Of a stretch of DNA of 64,000 nt, positions 36,954 through 46,143 are shown one piece after another (position 1 is the first letter of the stretch; each line of letters begins with the position of its first letter). The notes below the pieces were generated by a model that did not search any database, was not told the origin of the DNA, and was given only the letters and a program-made list of their open reading frames with translations. Position numbers and translations under genes: made by a program. Where the stretch lies: the NCBI RefSeq assembly GCF_020535545.1, contig NZ_CP084753.1, positions 248,001 through 312,000 of the forward strand, given 5' to 3'. Source of the DNA: Roseateles sp. XES5 (GTDB taxonomy: Bacteria > Pseudomonadota > Alphaproteobacteria > Rhizobiales > Rhizobiaceae).

Positions 36954-37013
36954 GCTGCTTAACGCAAGCGCACGAAATGGTTCGCTCAGAATGCGATCTT
37001 CGCGCTCTGGATG

Positions 37014-38642
37014 TCAGGTTGCACTGTCCCAGACAAGGCGCCCGCCTATCACTGTTTTCAGCACTTTAAGGTCAGCGATGGCCTCTGGGTCAATCGCGAG
37101 GGGATCGCCTGAAAGCACGATGAAATCGGCAAGTTTTCCCTCTTCCAGACTCCCTTCCTGCGTCTCCCTGTGGCCAGCGAAGGCGGCGCCGAGCGTATAG
37201 GCATGGAGCGCCTGTTCAACGGTGATTGCCTGCTCCGGCACCCAGCCGCCGGCCGGCTTGCCGTCGCGGCTGCGGCGCAACACGGCATTGCGGATGCCGA
37301 CAAGCGGATTGAGGTCGACGATCGGCCAGTCCGTTCCGAATGCGACAGCCCCGCCGGCATCGATGACGCCACGGACGGGGAAGGCGCGCGGCAGTGCGGA
37401 CGCACCGGCCCGCACCTCCCAGAGCCCTTCCATGCCGAGCCACTGGTCGCGCGGATAGATCATCGCCGGTTGAAAGCTCGCGATTGCACCGATCTCACCG
37501 AAGCGGCCGATGTCGCGAGCGGTGGGAATTTCGGCATGTTCAACACGCGGACGCAGGACATGCGAACGCTCCCCATCCGCGGCATAGGCATTCAGCGCCA
37601 TCTCGATCGCACCGGTTCCGATGGCGTGAGTCCAGACTTGGAAGCCGCTCGCCTGCGCACGGGCAACGGCCGCATTGTAGTCCTCAACGCTCCACAGCAG
37701 TGTACCCACCTCGTCAGGCCGGTCTGCATAGCCTTGCGGCATCGAACCGGTATGGGATTCCAGGACGCCATCGAGAAAGAACTTTATCACGCGGGCGTCC
37801 AGGAAATCCGTGTCGAGCGACCGGCGCCAGCTATCGACCCGCGCCAGCACCGTTTCGATATCCGCGTCGGGACCGACAATGCTCGACAAGGTAAAGCGCA
37901 GCGTCAGGGCATGTTCGCTGTGCAGGGCAGCCAGCAGCGGAACCGCCTCGTCGTCCATGCCCGCACTCTGCACCCGGGCGATACCGAGCCGGTTGGCTTC
38001 GGCGATGCTGCGCTGCAGTGCGGTGAGAAGATCGGTCCTGGAATATTTTGGAAGCAGCTCATCGAGATGCAGCCAAGCGGTTTCCTTCAGCCAGCCAGTC
38101 GGAACGCCGGCCGCGTCGCGCACGATCTCGCCGCCCTTCGGATCGGGTGTGTCGCGGGTGATGTTCGCCATCTCCAGGGCCCTGCTGTTGGCCCAGGCTG
38201 CATGCGCCATGCCGGAACGCAGGAAGACGGGCCTGTCCGAAACGACCGCGTCCAGCAGGGAACGATGGAAGACGCCGCCCGGCAGGTCCGGATAGGCATA
38301 GCTGAACTCGTTGCCGACGATCCAGGGCCGCTCGGGATGGGCATCCGCATAGGTCCTCACGCGATCGAGCAATTCGGCGAAGGTCTTCGCCTCGCGCAAC
38401 TGCACTTCGTCTAGATAGCGGCTGCCCCATGCGAAATGCACATGCGCATCGATGAAGGCCGGCATGACGAACCGGCCGCCGAGATCCATGATTGCAGCAT
38501 CGGAGGAAGCCCTGGCCCGCACATGCAGGCTGCTCCCGATCGCGACGATCCGCCCGTCCCGAACCAATATGGCTTCGGCTTTCGGGTGCGCGCTACCCAT
38601 TGTGTGGATGCGACCATTTTCATAGAGGGTTTCGCTGGTCAT
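37014..38642 (-). CDS. YtcJ-like amidohydrolase
   Basis: This is a 542-residue amidohydrolase-superfamily protein. The metal-binding HxH is in FIDAHVHFAWGSRYLDEV, further His residues lie in QVWTHAIGTGAIEMAL and RVEHAEIP, and the Asp is in FGTDWPIVDLNP. This pattern fits the YtcJ/NfdA (N-substituted formamide deformylase-like) group; the substrate is unknown. The start at 38642 has GGGAG 5 nt upstream. It is downstream of the sox genes in the same orientation, but a 323-bp gap separates them. Confidence 0.85.
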   Translation of the reverse strand: MTSETLYENGRIHTMGSAHPKAEAILVRDGRIVAIGSSLHVRARASSDAAIMDLGGRFVMPAFIDAHVHFAWGSRYLDEVQLREAKTFAELLDRVRTYADAHPERPWIVGNEFSYAYPDLPGGVFHRSLLDAVVSDRPVFLRSGMAHAAWANSRALEMANITRDTPDPKGGEIVRDAAGVPTGWLKETAWLHLDELLPKYSRTDLLTALQRSIAEANRLGIARVQSAGMDDEAVPLLAALHSEHALTLRFTLSSIVGPDADIETVLARVDSWRRSLDTDFLDARVIKFFLDGVLESHTGSMPQGYADRPDEVGTLLWSVEDYNAAVARAQASGFQVWTHAIGTGAIEMALNAYAADGERSHVLRPRVEHAEIPTARDIGRFGEIGAIASFQPAMIYPRDQWLGMEGLWEVRAGASALPRAFPVRGVIDAGGAVAFGTDWPIVDLNPLVGIRNAVLRRSRDGKPAGGWVPEQAITVEQALHAYTLGAAFAGHRETQEGSLEEGKLADFIVLSGDPLAIDPEAIADLKVLKTVIGGRLVWDSAT

Positions 38643-38965
38643 GACGTCTCCCGTGACGGGCACCTCCGCCCGCAGGCCACTGTCGGGCGGGCAGAGGGAC
38701 AAAGCAATTCGGGTTTTTCAAAGCCTTGCTTCGCTCATGCCATTGCATCTTGCATGACCAGCATGTTGTCGCTGCGAATTGCTCTCCCGAAAAGGCGGGG
38801 GCTTGGGAGCCGAAGCCCAAATTGCTGGGCCGGCTGCGGTCTCGCCAGGCGGACGCGATTGCTTGAATGGGACAACGCCTTCCATTCGGCAGGCGAGGCG
38901 CGGGACTTCGTTCCGACGCTTTCGCGTCCGTATTCCCCTCGGAGCTGAGGCCTGTCCGCGGGAGC
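38643..38965. other. Gap between soxG and the amidohydrolase gene
   Basis: There is no convincing gene here: open frames in this gap have no domain, ribosome site or normal composition. A 6-bp hairpin (GGGCTT / AAGCCC, 8-nt loop) at 38800-38819 could end the sox transcript. The amidohydrolase promoter should lie in the part near 38650-38760. Confidence 0.4.
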
Positions 38966-39493
38966 CTACATGTACTCCTCGGACATACGGGAAAGGTCGC
39001 CCCACACTGCCTGCGCAAATCCCCGTAGAACTGAAATTTCGAAATCCTCGACATCGAGGCGCGTGAGGTGGGCAGAGACGTGGCCGATCAAGGTTACTAC
39101 CGATTTCCCGGGCGGGAAGGCTTCCGGATCGAGATCGACTCCGGTGCCTTTCGACAGCACGTTAACGGCCATAGGCCCTTCCAGCCGCATGCGCACGCGG
39201 CCATGGCTCTGATTGATGCCGCTCGCCTGCGGTTCGAGCGCGGCAAGCAGCCGTTTCCGATCGGCGTGGCTGGTCGGCTGGTCGCCAATCAGCAGCCATT
39301 GGCAGGGCGAAAGTGTGCGCGCTGCCAATCCGGCCTCGCCGGCGAGCCGTTCGACGCGCGCCGTCTGGTCGGGTGCGGCAGGACCAGCGATCACCTGGAG
39401 TATCGTCCCTTCGGGAAGCGACGAAAGGCGGATGCCGGGCGAGGCAAGGGGCGCCTGATCGGCGAGGGCGGGAAGGGCGGCAAGATCAGGCAT
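38966..39493 (-). CDS. soxG: Sarcosine oxidase gamma subunit
   Basis: This is a 175-residue protein with the weakly conserved SoxG pattern: SPCQWLLIGDQP, a GcvT-like SHGRVRMRLEGPMAVNVLSKGTGVDLDPEAFPPG, then TLIGHVSAHLTRL and a C-terminal helix FEISVLRGFAQAVWGDL. It is the small gamma subunit of heterotetrameric sarcosine oxidase. Its start overlaps the soxA stop by 8 nt. Start chosen at 39493; upstream in-frame residues are inside soxA. Confidence 0.9.
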   Translation of the reverse strand: MPDLAALPALADQAPLASPGIRLSSLPEGTILQVIAGPAAPDQTARVERLAGEAGLAARTLSPCQWLLIGDQPTSHADRKRLLAALEPQASGINQSHGRVRMRLEGPMAVNVLSKGTGVDLDPEAFPPGKSVVTLIGHVSAHLTRLDVEDFEISVLRGFAQAVWGDLSRMSEEYM

Positions 39494-42452
39494 GGAGCTT
39501 CTCATTCTCGGGATCGAAAAATACGGGCGGGCAGAGCCTTGCGGCGGTGAACTCGCCCTTGAGACCATTCCAGACGGTGACCTCCTCGCCATGCCGTTCG
39601 TCGCCGCGTTTGACCAGCGCCAGGCCGATCGTCGAGCCGACATGCGGGGAATAGGCACTGGATGTCACATAGCCCTGGTCGTTCTCCAGCGTAGCCGCGG
39701 CGTCCCGGGCGAGGATATGCGCGCCGGTCCGGAAGGTTTTGCCGGGGTCGAGCGGCACGACGCCGACGAGGCGAGGTCGATCCGGTGCCGAAAGGCCCGC
39801 GCGCTGCAACATGGCCTTGCCGATGAAGTCCGGCTTGGCGGGGGAAACCATCCTGCCGAAGCCGAGATCCGCGGGCACGACCGTTCCGTTGATCTCGTTA
39901 TGGGTGACGTGTCCCTTCTCGATGCGTAGCACGCTCAGCGCCTCGACGCCGTAGGGCATGAGACCTTCCGTTCGCCCTGCCGTCATCAGCGTCTCGGCGA
40001 CGCTGTCGCCATAAGCCGCCGGAACGGCAAGCTCATAGGCGAGTTCGCCGGAGAAGGAGATGCGGAAAAGCCTGCCATTCAAGGCGCCGCCGAACAGCGA
40101 GACCTCGCGCGCCGCCAGATACGGGAAAGCTGCATCGCCGATATCCTCATCGACGATCGCCTGCAGGATTTTTCGGGATTTCGGTCCGGCGAGTGCCATC
40201 TGCGCCCATTGGTCGGTGACGGAGGCAAGGCAGACGTCGAGATCCGGCCACAGCGCCTGGGCGCAGAATTCCAGATGGTTCAGGACACCCGCCGCATAGG
40301 CCGTTGTCGTCGTCATGAAGAAACGGTTTTCCTCCAGCCGGCTCGTCGTGCCGTCATCGTAGATCATGCCATCCTCGCGCAGCATCAGCCCATAGCGGGC
40401 CTTTCCGACCGGCAGCTTCAGGAAAGCGTTGCAGTAGACACGGTTGAGGAACTCGGCGGCATCGGGACCGCAGATCTCGATCTTGCCGAGCATCGACACG
40501 TCGCAGAGCCCGGCATTCCGGCGCACGTTGACGACTTCGCGATCGACACTTTCGCGCCAGTCTTTTTCGCCGGCGCGCGGGAACCATGCGGAGCGATGCC
40601 ACAGGCCGGTTTCGACGAAGACCGCGCCGTGCCTCATCGCCCAGCCGTGCAGCGGCGAGCGCCGGACAGGCTGGAAATGGTCCCCGTGATGCGCGCCGGC
40701 AAGCGTTCCGAAGGAGACGGGCGTATAGAACGGACGGAAGGTGGTCGTGCCCACCGCGCCCGGCGAAATGCCGCGTGCCTCGGCGAGGAGCCCGATGGCG
40801 TTGACGTTGGAAAGCTTACCCTGATCGGTCGCCATGCCGCCCGTCGTGTAGCGCTTGGCAAGCTCGACATGGCCGTAGCCTTCCTTGACCGCGAGATCGA
40901 GATCCTTGCGATGCACGTCGTTCTGATAGTCGACGAAAGCCTTTCCCTTGATGCCGGGGATCGACCAGAGCGCTTTTGCGGGCGCAGTCCCGGGCCCATC
41001 GCCTTCGACCGGATCGAACGTCGCGGGCATTGCGGCAAAGCCGAGCGTGGCCGCAACCTCGGCGCCTCGCTGCGCCCCGTCGTCGAGGCAGGCGGCGAGC
41101 CCGTCGACGCCCCGGGCCGCGCCGGTGGGTACGAGACCGTCCAGGCCGACCGGCGGCAGGAAGCCGGCCTTTTCGTCGGACCAGACCGGCCTGCCGCCGC
41201 GATGACAGGCGAGATGGATGACCGGACTGAAGCCACCGGACATGGCGAGCGCGTCGACCTTCAACCGCTCCATGCGGCTGCCGTTGCGGATATCGATGGC
41301 GGCAAGGCATCTGCCGCCATGGGCATCTGTGACGACGGCATCGCGCAGCACGCGCGCCTTGCCCGCATAGGCCGTGCCGCCAGCATTCCGAGGGTCGACG
41401 ATGACGGAAACGCAGACGCCGCGCGCCTCGAGGTCCGCCGCCAGTCGATAGCCGCTGTCATTGGCGGTGAAGATCGCCACCGTCCTGCCGGGTGCAACGG
41501 CGTAGCGGTTGAGATAGGTGCGCATGGCGCCGGCCATCATAACGCCGGGGATGTCGTTGCCGCCGAAGACCAGCGGCCGCTCCTCTGCGCCAGTCGCCAG
41601 GATCGCGCCCCTGGCGACAATGCGCCAGAGGCGCTCGACCGGCCGGGATGGCGACGGTAGCGCGACATGCTTCTGCACGCGCTCGACCGCACCGAAGACG
41701 TTGCCGTCATACCAGCCGAACACGGTGGTCCGCGTCAGCAAGGTGACGTTGGGCAGAGATCGCAACTCGTCCAGACAGGCGTCGGCAAAGGCCGGCGCGG
41801 GCGTGCCCCCGATGGCAGCGGTTTCCGCCAGCAGCGATCCCCCGGCGATCGCGTGCTCATCGGCAAGAACGACCCTGGCGCCGGCGCGGGCGGCCGTGAG
41901 CGCCGCTGCGAGGCCGGCCGGACCGCTGCCGATGACCAGCAGATCGCAATGCGCCCAGCGCTTGTCGTAGATGTCCGGGTCGGCCTCGCGCGTCGCCCGG
42001 CCGAGGCCGGCAGCCTTGCGGATGAAGGGCTCGTAGACCTTTTCCCAGAACGGCGCAGGCCACATGAAGGTCTTGTAGTAGAAGCCGGCACCGAGGAAGG
42101 GCGAGGCGAGACCATTCAGCGCGCCGATATCGAAGGCGAGAGAGGGCCAGCGGTTCTGGCTGCGGGCCTCGAGGCCGGCATAGAGGTCCTGCATGGTCGC
42201 ACGCGTGTTGGGCTCCGTGCGGCCGCCACTGCCGATGGTCACCAGGGCGTTCGGCTCCGCCGCCCCGGCGGTGAGAATGCCGCGCGGACGGTGATATTTG
42301 AAGCTGCGGCCGACGAACTGGCAGCCATTGGCGAGAAGCGCCGAGGCGAGGCTGTCGCCCTGGACGCCCTGCATGGCCCTGCCGTCGAAGCGGAAAGGAA
42401 GGGGTTGGCTGCGGTCGATCAGGCCACCCTGCGGCAGGCGATAGGAGGTCAT
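39486..42452 (-). CDS. soxA: Sarcosine oxidase alpha subunit
   Basis: This is a 988-residue subunit. An N-terminal domain resembles the 2Fe-2S domain (FRFDGRAMQGVQGDSLASALLANG) and is followed by an NAD-binding Rossmann region, LLVIGSGPAGLAAALTAARAGARVVLADE. A C-terminal GcvT-like folate-binding domain contains DVSMLGKIEICGPDAAEFLNRVY and GYVTSSAYSPHVGSTIGLALV. With SoxB, D and G it oxidises sarcosine to glycine; the methyl carbon is passed to tetrahydrofolate and H2O2 is released. The start at 42452 overlaps the soxD stop by 4 nt. Confidence 0.95.
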   Translation of the reverse strand: MTSYRLPQGGLIDRSQPLPFRFDGRAMQGVQGDSLASALLANGCQFVGRSFKYHRPRGILTAGAAEPNALVTIGSGGRTEPNTRATMQDLYAGLEARSQNRWPSLAFDIGALNGLASPFLGAGFYYKTFMWPAPFWEKVYEPFIRKAAGLGRATREADPDIYDKRWAHCDLLVIGSGPAGLAAALTAARAGARVVLADEHAIAGGSLLAETAAIGGTPAPAFADACLDELRSLPNVTLLTRTTVFGWYDGNVFGAVERVQKHVALPSPSRPVERLWRIVARGAILATGAEERPLVFGGNDIPGVMMAGAMRTYLNRYAVAPGRTVAIFTANDSGYRLAADLEARGVCVSVIVDPRNAGGTAYAGKARVLRDAVVTDAHGGRCLAAIDIRNGSRMERLKVDALAMSGGFSPVIHLACHRGGRPVWSDEKAGFLPPVGLDGLVPTGAARGVDGLAACLDDGAQRGAEVAATLGFAAMPATFDPVEGDGPGTAPAKALWSIPGIKGKAFVDYQNDVHRKDLDLAVKEGYGHVELAKRYTTGGMATDQGKLSNVNAIGLLAEARGISPGAVGTTTFRPFYTPVSFGTLAGAHHGDHFQPVRRSPLHGWAMRHGAVFVETGLWHRSAWFPRAGEKDWRESVDREVVNVRRNAGLCDVSMLGKIEICGPDAAEFLNRVYCNAFLKLPVGKARYGLMLREDGMIYDDGTTSRLEENRFFMTTTTAYAAGVLNHLEFCAQALWPDLDVCLASVTDQWAQMALAGPKSRKILQAIVDEDIGDAAFPYLAAREVSLFGGALNGRLFRISFSGELAYELAVPAAYGDSVAETLMTAGRTEGLMPYGVEALSVLRIEKGHVTHNEINGTVVPADLGFGRMVSPAKPDFIGKAMLQRAGLSAPDRPRLVGVVPLDPGKTFRTGAHILARDAAATLENDQGYVTSSAYSPHVGSTIGLALVKRGDERHGEEVTVWNGLKGEFTAARLCPPVFFDPENEKLHA

Positions 42453-42721
42453 GCAGCTTGCCCTTTCGCTGCCGCGGCATCCCGCGAGGCGTTGACCTGA
42501 TGGGTGACGGTATCGCGGCATACGACCAGCCAGCGACGGCAACCAGCGGTGTGGTGCCAGTATTCCTCATAGGCGCCGCGCGGATTTTCTCTCAGGTAGA
42601 CGTAGTCGAACCAGTTGTCCGGGCCGGCGTCCGGCGCCGGACGCGCCAATGCCGCGCCTTTGACGGTGAATTCTTCTTTCGGGCGCGGTCCGCAATGCGG
42701 GCAGGGCACAAGGCTTGCCAT
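42449..42721 (-). CDS. soxD: Sarcosine oxidase delta subunit
   Basis: This is a 90-residue zinc protein: MASLVPCPHCGPRP with Cys7 and Cys10, then HHTAGCRRW with His and Cys61, the ligands of the SoxD zinc. It is the usual length. AAGGAG lies 7 nt before the ATG at 42721. It lies 23 bp after soxB and overlaps soxA by 4 nt. A very long open frame extends upstream in this frame but is antisense-like shadow over soxB. Confidence 0.94.
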   Translation of the reverse strand: MASLVPCPHCGPRPKEEFTVKGAALARPAPDAGPDNWFDYVYLRENPRGAYEEYWHHTAGCRRWLVVCRDTVTHQVNASRDAAAAKGQAA

Positions 42722-42744
42722 GTCGATGCTCCTTGATCGGTTCG

Positions 42745-43995
42745 TCAGTGCAGGTTGGGCTGGGCGCCCTGGCCCTTTTCGTCGAGAAGATGGCCGCGTC
42801 GGAAGCGGTCGAGGCGGAAGGCCGCCGCCGTTTCCTGCGGCGTGCCACGCGCCAGAAGATGGGCGAAGCAGAAGCCGGAGGCGGGGGTCGCCTTGAAGCC
42901 GCCATAGCACCAGCCGGCGTTGAGATAGAGATTGTCGATGGGGGTGCGGTCGATGATCGGCGAACCGTCCATCGACATGTCCATGATGCCGCCCCAGGCC
43001 CGCAGAAGCCGCACCCGCGAGAGCGCCGGGATCATTGCCTTGCCGGCCTCGGCAACATGCTCGACGGTCGCGAGATTGCCGCGCTGGGCATAGGAGTTGT
43101 AACCATCGATGTCGCCACCGAAGACCAGGCCGCCCTTGTCGGACTGCGAGACGTAGAAATGCCCCGCGCCGAACGTGACGACGCCGTCGATGAAGGGTTT
43201 CAGCCCTTCGGACACGAAGGCCTGCAGGACATGACTTTCCAGCGGCAGCTTGAGATCCGCCATGCGGGCGACCTCGGAGGAGTTTCCGGCGGCCGCAAGC
43301 GCCAGCTTGCCGCAACCGATGAAGCCCCGGCTGGTCTCGACGCCGGTGACACGCCCGTTCTCGCGCCGGATGCCGGTGACCTCGCAGCCTTGAATGATAT
43401 CGACGCCACGGCTGTCGGCACCGCGTGCATAGCCCCAGGCCACGGCGTCGTGGCGCACGGTGCCGCCGCGCCGCTGTAGCAGCCCGCCCCTGACGGGAAA
43501 GCGGGCATTGTCGAAATCGAGGAAGGGCACCATGCGGCGCACCGCCTCCCGGTCCAGCAATTCGGCATCGACACCGTGCAGGCGCATGGCATTGCCGCGC
43601 CGCGTGAAGGCGTCGCGCTGGGCATCGGAATGGTAGAGGTTGAGCACGCCGCGCTGCGAGACCATGGCGTTGAAGTTGAGGTCCTGCTCCAGCCCCTCCC
43701 AGAGCTTCATCGACAATTCGTAGAACGGGTTGTTGCCCGGCAGCAGGTAGTTGGAGCGGATGATCGTCGTGTTGCGGCCGACATTGCCGGACCCGATGTA
43801 ATTCTTCTCCAGGACCGCGACATTGGCGATGCCGAATTCCCGGGCGAGATAATAGGCCGTCGCCAACCCATGCCCGCCGCCACCGACAATGACGATATCG
43901 TAGTGCGGCTTCGGTTCCGGCTGGCGCCAGGCAGGCTTCCAGTCGCGGTTGCCGCGAAGGCCGTTCCAGAAAAGAGAGAAGGCGGAGTAACGCAT
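42745..43995 (-). CDS. soxB: Sarcosine oxidase beta subunit
   Basis: This is a 416-residue flavoprotein with the start MRYSAFSLFWNGLRGNRDWKPAW and dinucleotide fold VIVGGGGHGLATAYYLA (about residues 36-52). RHDAVAWGYARGAD (about 181-194) is the segment that carries the covalent FMN histidine in characterised SoxB proteins. SPIIDRTPIDNLYLNAGWCYGGFKATPASG is the C-terminal flavin block. It is the catalytic subunit that oxidises sarcosine. It is the first gene of soxBDAG and is divergent from the glxA-type regulator, 96 bp away. Confidence 0.95.
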   Translation of the reverse strand: MRYSAFSLFWNGLRGNRDWKPAWRQPEPKPHYDIVIVGGGGHGLATAYYLAREFGIANVAVLEKNYIGSGNVGRNTTIIRSNYLLPGNNPFYELSMKLWEGLEQDLNFNAMVSQRGVLNLYHSDAQRDAFTRRGNAMRLHGVDAELLDREAVRRMVPFLDFDNARFPVRGGLLQRRGGTVRHDAVAWGYARGADSRGVDIIQGCEVTGIRRENGRVTGVETSRGFIGCGKLALAAAGNSSEVARMADLKLPLESHVLQAFVSEGLKPFIDGVVTFGAGHFYVSQSDKGGLVFGGDIDGYNSYAQRGNLATVEHVAEAGKAMIPALSRVRLLRAWGGIMDMSMDGSPIIDRTPIDNLYLNAGWCYGGFKATPASGFCFAHLLARGTPQETAAAFRLDRFRRGHLLDEKGQGAQPNLH

Positions 43996-44039
43996 GGCAT
44001 CGCTCGTCGAAAAGAGGCGGTTTCCCTTTCGTAGCAGCG

Positions 44040-44054
44040 ATGGGATTTACCCAT
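44040..44054. promoter_or_regulatory. Dyad in the soxB / regulator divergent promoter
   Basis: ATGGG-ATTTA-CCCAT is a perfect 5-bp inverted repeat in the 96 bp between soxB and the GlxA/GbdR-like gene. It is a possible regulator or repressor site controlling both directions. No match to a published consensus can be claimed. Confidence 0.4.
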
Positions 44055-44091
44055 ATTGCATCAGAGGGACAAATTCGCATAGATTTGGGCC

Positions 44092-45051
44092 ATGTCTCTG
44101 CTCGACACGCGCAACGTTCAACGGATCGGCTTCGTACTCGTGCCGAATTTCGCGCTGATGTCCTATGCCTCTGCGAGCGAACCGCTGCGCGCGGCAAACC
44201 TCATTGCCGGTAACCCGCTCTACGAGATCGTGCCGCTTTCGGCCGACGGCCAGCCGGTACGCAGTTCCGCCGGGCTGGAAATCACCTGCGGACGGCTTGC
44301 CGATCTCGGCGGCACCTGCCACACGCTGCATGTCTGCGCGGGTGGCAACCCGGCTGACTGGCAGGGCAGCACCGCGCTGCATGCCCCCTTGCGGAAATTC
44401 GCCCGCGACGGGGTGCGCATCGGCGGCATATCGAGCGGTGCCTATATTCTGGCTGCGGCCGGGCTGCTCGAAACCTGCGACTTCACGATCCATTGGGAGC
44501 ATGCGCCGCTTCTGCGCGAGACCTTTCCGCATCTTGCCCCGCGCCAGGCGCGCTTCGTCGTGGACGGCGGGCGGGTGACCTGCGGCGGCGGCGTGGCGCC
44601 GCTCGACATGATGCATGCCGTCATCGCCGAGCGCATGGGCGCGGATTTCGCCCGCCGTGTCAGCGACTGGTATCTTCACACCGCCGTCGCCGAACCGGCC
44701 GATCCCCAACGCGGCTCCGTGGCTGAGCGCTACGGCACCCATCATCCGGCGCTGCTGGCCGTTCTGGAGAAGATGGAGACGGCGATCGAAAATCCGCTCG
44801 GCCGGACGGAAATGGCAAGACTTGCCGGCATCAGCCCGCGCCATCTCGACCGGCTTTTCCTCGCGCATCGCGGGGAGAGCTTTCTCGATACCTACCGCGC
44901 GATCCGCCTGTCGCACGGCCGGCGTCTCCTCGAACAAAGCCCACTGTCCATCGCCGAAATCGCCTATGCCACCGGGTTCTCCAGCGCCGGCCATTTTTCC
45001 CGCGCCTTCAAGGCCTCTTACGGGCAGACACCGTCGGCAGCGCGGCGCTAG
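44092..45051 (+). CDS. GlxA/GbdR-type AraC-family transcriptional activator
   Basis: This is a 319-residue regulator with an N-terminal DJ-1/PfpI amidotransferase-like domain (RIGFVLVPNFALMSYASASEPLRAAN, GISSGAYILAAAGLL, VTCGGGVAPLDMM) and a C-terminal AraC HTH pair (MARLAGISPRHLDRLF, IAEIAYATGFSSAGHFSRAFKASYGQTPSAAR). It is of the same type as GbdR of Pseudomonas, which activates glycine betaine, dimethylglycine and sarcosine catabolism genes. The canonical nucleophile of PfpI is replaced (GGISSGAYIL), so it is a sensor, not an enzyme. Divergence from soxB supports control of sox. Confidence 0.85.
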   Translation: MSLLDTRNVQRIGFVLVPNFALMSYASASEPLRAANLIAGNPLYEIVPLSADGQPVRSSAGLEITCGRLADLGGTCHTLHVCAGGNPADWQGSTALHAPLRKFARDGVRIGGISSGAYILAAAGLLETCDFTIHWEHAPLLRETFPHLAPRQARFVVDGGRVTCGGGVAPLDMMHAVIAERMGADFARRVSDWYLHTAVAEPADPQRGSVAERYGTHHPALLAVLEKMETAIENPLGRTEMARLAGISPRHLDRLFLAHRGESFLDTYRAIRLSHGRRLLEQSPLSIAEIAYATGFSSAGHFSRAFKASYGQTPSAARR

Positions 45052-45056
45052 AGTTT

Positions 45057-45151
45057 GTCAGGGAAAAGTGGGAACCGGTTTTCCCGAAAAGGCAAACGAA
45101 AACAAAAGAATTTAGAGCATGTCTGGTTCAATCTGAACCTGACATGCTCTA
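45057..45151. repeat. Rhizobial intergenic repeat with long hairpin
   Basis: Just past the regulator stop is the sequence GGGAAAAGTGGGAACCGG, then TTTTCCCGAAAA and AACAAAAGAATTTAGAGC. This closely resembles an intergenic repeat common in rhizobial genomes (recognised from memory, not searched). It ends in a hairpin at 45114-45150: AGAGCATGTC pairs with GACATGCTCT, then a T-T mismatch, then GGTTCA with TGAACC around an ATC loop. The convergent LysR stop codon (45149-45151) is inside the right arm. It probably acts as a bidirectional terminator. Confidence 0.7.
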
Positions 45152-46042
45152 GTTGCCGAGCCGTTCGGCGACCAGGGCCGGAATTTCCTTCAGGGCGAAG
45201 GCGCGAAAAGCGGCGGCAATCGGAGAGGGCGGCACGTCGCGCCGCTCGACCAGTCCCACCCGGCGGCTCGCCGCCGCATCGGCAAGGTCGAGCGCCGCCA
45301 CGCCCTCATGGGTGCCGTGCATGGTGAGCGAAGGCAGAATGGTAAGGCCGAGGCCCGCCTTCACCATCGCGACCAGCGAGGTGACATTGTAGACCGTGAT
45401 CAGCGACTGCGCCGAAAGCTGCCTGTAATCCTCCGCCTCGATCCTGTCGGAGGCGCCGTTGCGGATCAGCGTCGCCGCGTTGAGGTCGCTCCATCCGACG
45501 GGCCGGCCCAGGCGGCAAAGATCGTGATCATCCTTGCAGAGCAGCTTGAAGCGGTCGGAAAAAAGCGGCGTGAATTCCACAGCCCCGCCGCCACGGCTCT
45601 CTCCGGCAATGCCGAGGTCGGCGACACCGCTTTCCACCATGCGACGCACCTGCGCGCTGTCGATGTCGAACAATTCCACCTGCACCTGCGGCCGGGTTTC
45701 GAGAAAGCGTTGCAGGATCGGCGGCAGCACGTTCGTCGCCACCGAGGGCACCGAGGCGATCGACAGGCTGCCGATCCGGCTGTGCGCGAAGGCGCGCATG
45801 ATGCTGACCGACTTGTCGAAGCTGCGAATCTGTTCGCGGCCGAGATCGAGCATCAGGTTGCCGAGGGCGGTCAGGCTGTTCTTGCGGTCGGTCTGGAACA
45901 GCGGACCGCCGATCTCGTCTTCCAGTTGCTTGAGCGTCATCGATACGGCCGAGGCCGTGCGGCCGACGGCATCAGCCGCGTCCTTAATGTTCCCGCTCTC
46001 CGCCACCGTGACGAAGACCCGCAATGCTTCCAGCTTGATCAT
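45149..46042 (-). CDS. LysR-family transcriptional regulator
   Basis: This is a 297-residue LysR regulator. MIKLEALRVFVTVAESGNIKDAADAVGRTASAVSMTLKQLEDEIGGPLFQTDRKN is the HTH region, and GRDRFKLL-like and LGLTILPSLTM segments are in the effector domain. It is divergent from the aldehyde dehydrogenase gene (101 bp between starts), and a T-N11-A dyad lies between them, so it probably controls the 46144-51876 cluster. Start at 46042. Its stop codon is part of an intergenic repeat hairpin. Confidence 0.88.
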   Translation of the reverse strand: MIKLEALRVFVTVAESGNIKDAADAVGRTASAVSMTLKQLEDEIGGPLFQTDRKNSLTALGNLMLDLGREQIRSFDKSVSIMRAFAHSRIGSLSIASVPSVATNVLPPILQRFLETRPQVQVELFDIDSAQVRRMVESGVADLGIAGESRGGGAVEFTPLFSDRFKLLCKDDHDLCRLGRPVGWSDLNAATLIRNGASDRIEAEDYRQLSAQSLITVYNVTSLVAMVKAGLGLTILPSLTMHGTHEGVAALDLADAAASRRVGLVERRDVPPSPIAAAFRAFALKEIPALVAERLGN

Positions 46043-46051
46043 GACGCCCAC

Positions 46052-46066
46052 TTCAATTCTTCTGAA
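46052..46066. promoter_or_regulatory. T-N11-A dyad, candidate LysR box
   Basis: TTCA-N7-TGAA contains the T-N11-A core of LysR-type sites. It is 10 bp upstream of the LysR start and 78 bp upstream of the aldehyde dehydrogenase start, in the usual position for an autoregulatory, divergent activator site. Confidence 0.45.
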
Positions 46067-46143
46067 ATTGATAACAGAAATATCCGCTTGATTGAAGCGC
46101 ACCGCTGGCGGATTTTTCGATCCAGACAGAATGGAGACCGCAC

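Noticed and set aside
38643..38965. Small gene or tRNA between soxG and the amidohydrolase
   Set aside because: No ribosome site, no domain and no cloverleaf can be made out; only a modest hairpin is visible.
42449..44197. 582-residue frame containing soxD
   Set aside because: Only the last 90 residues are SoxD with its own ribosome site; the rest is an out-of-frame reading of soxB.
44092..45051. Active PfpI/DJ-1 enzyme
   Set aside because: The nucleophile elbow has Ser-Ser-Gly rather than a catalytic Cys, and the AraC domain identifies it as a regulator.
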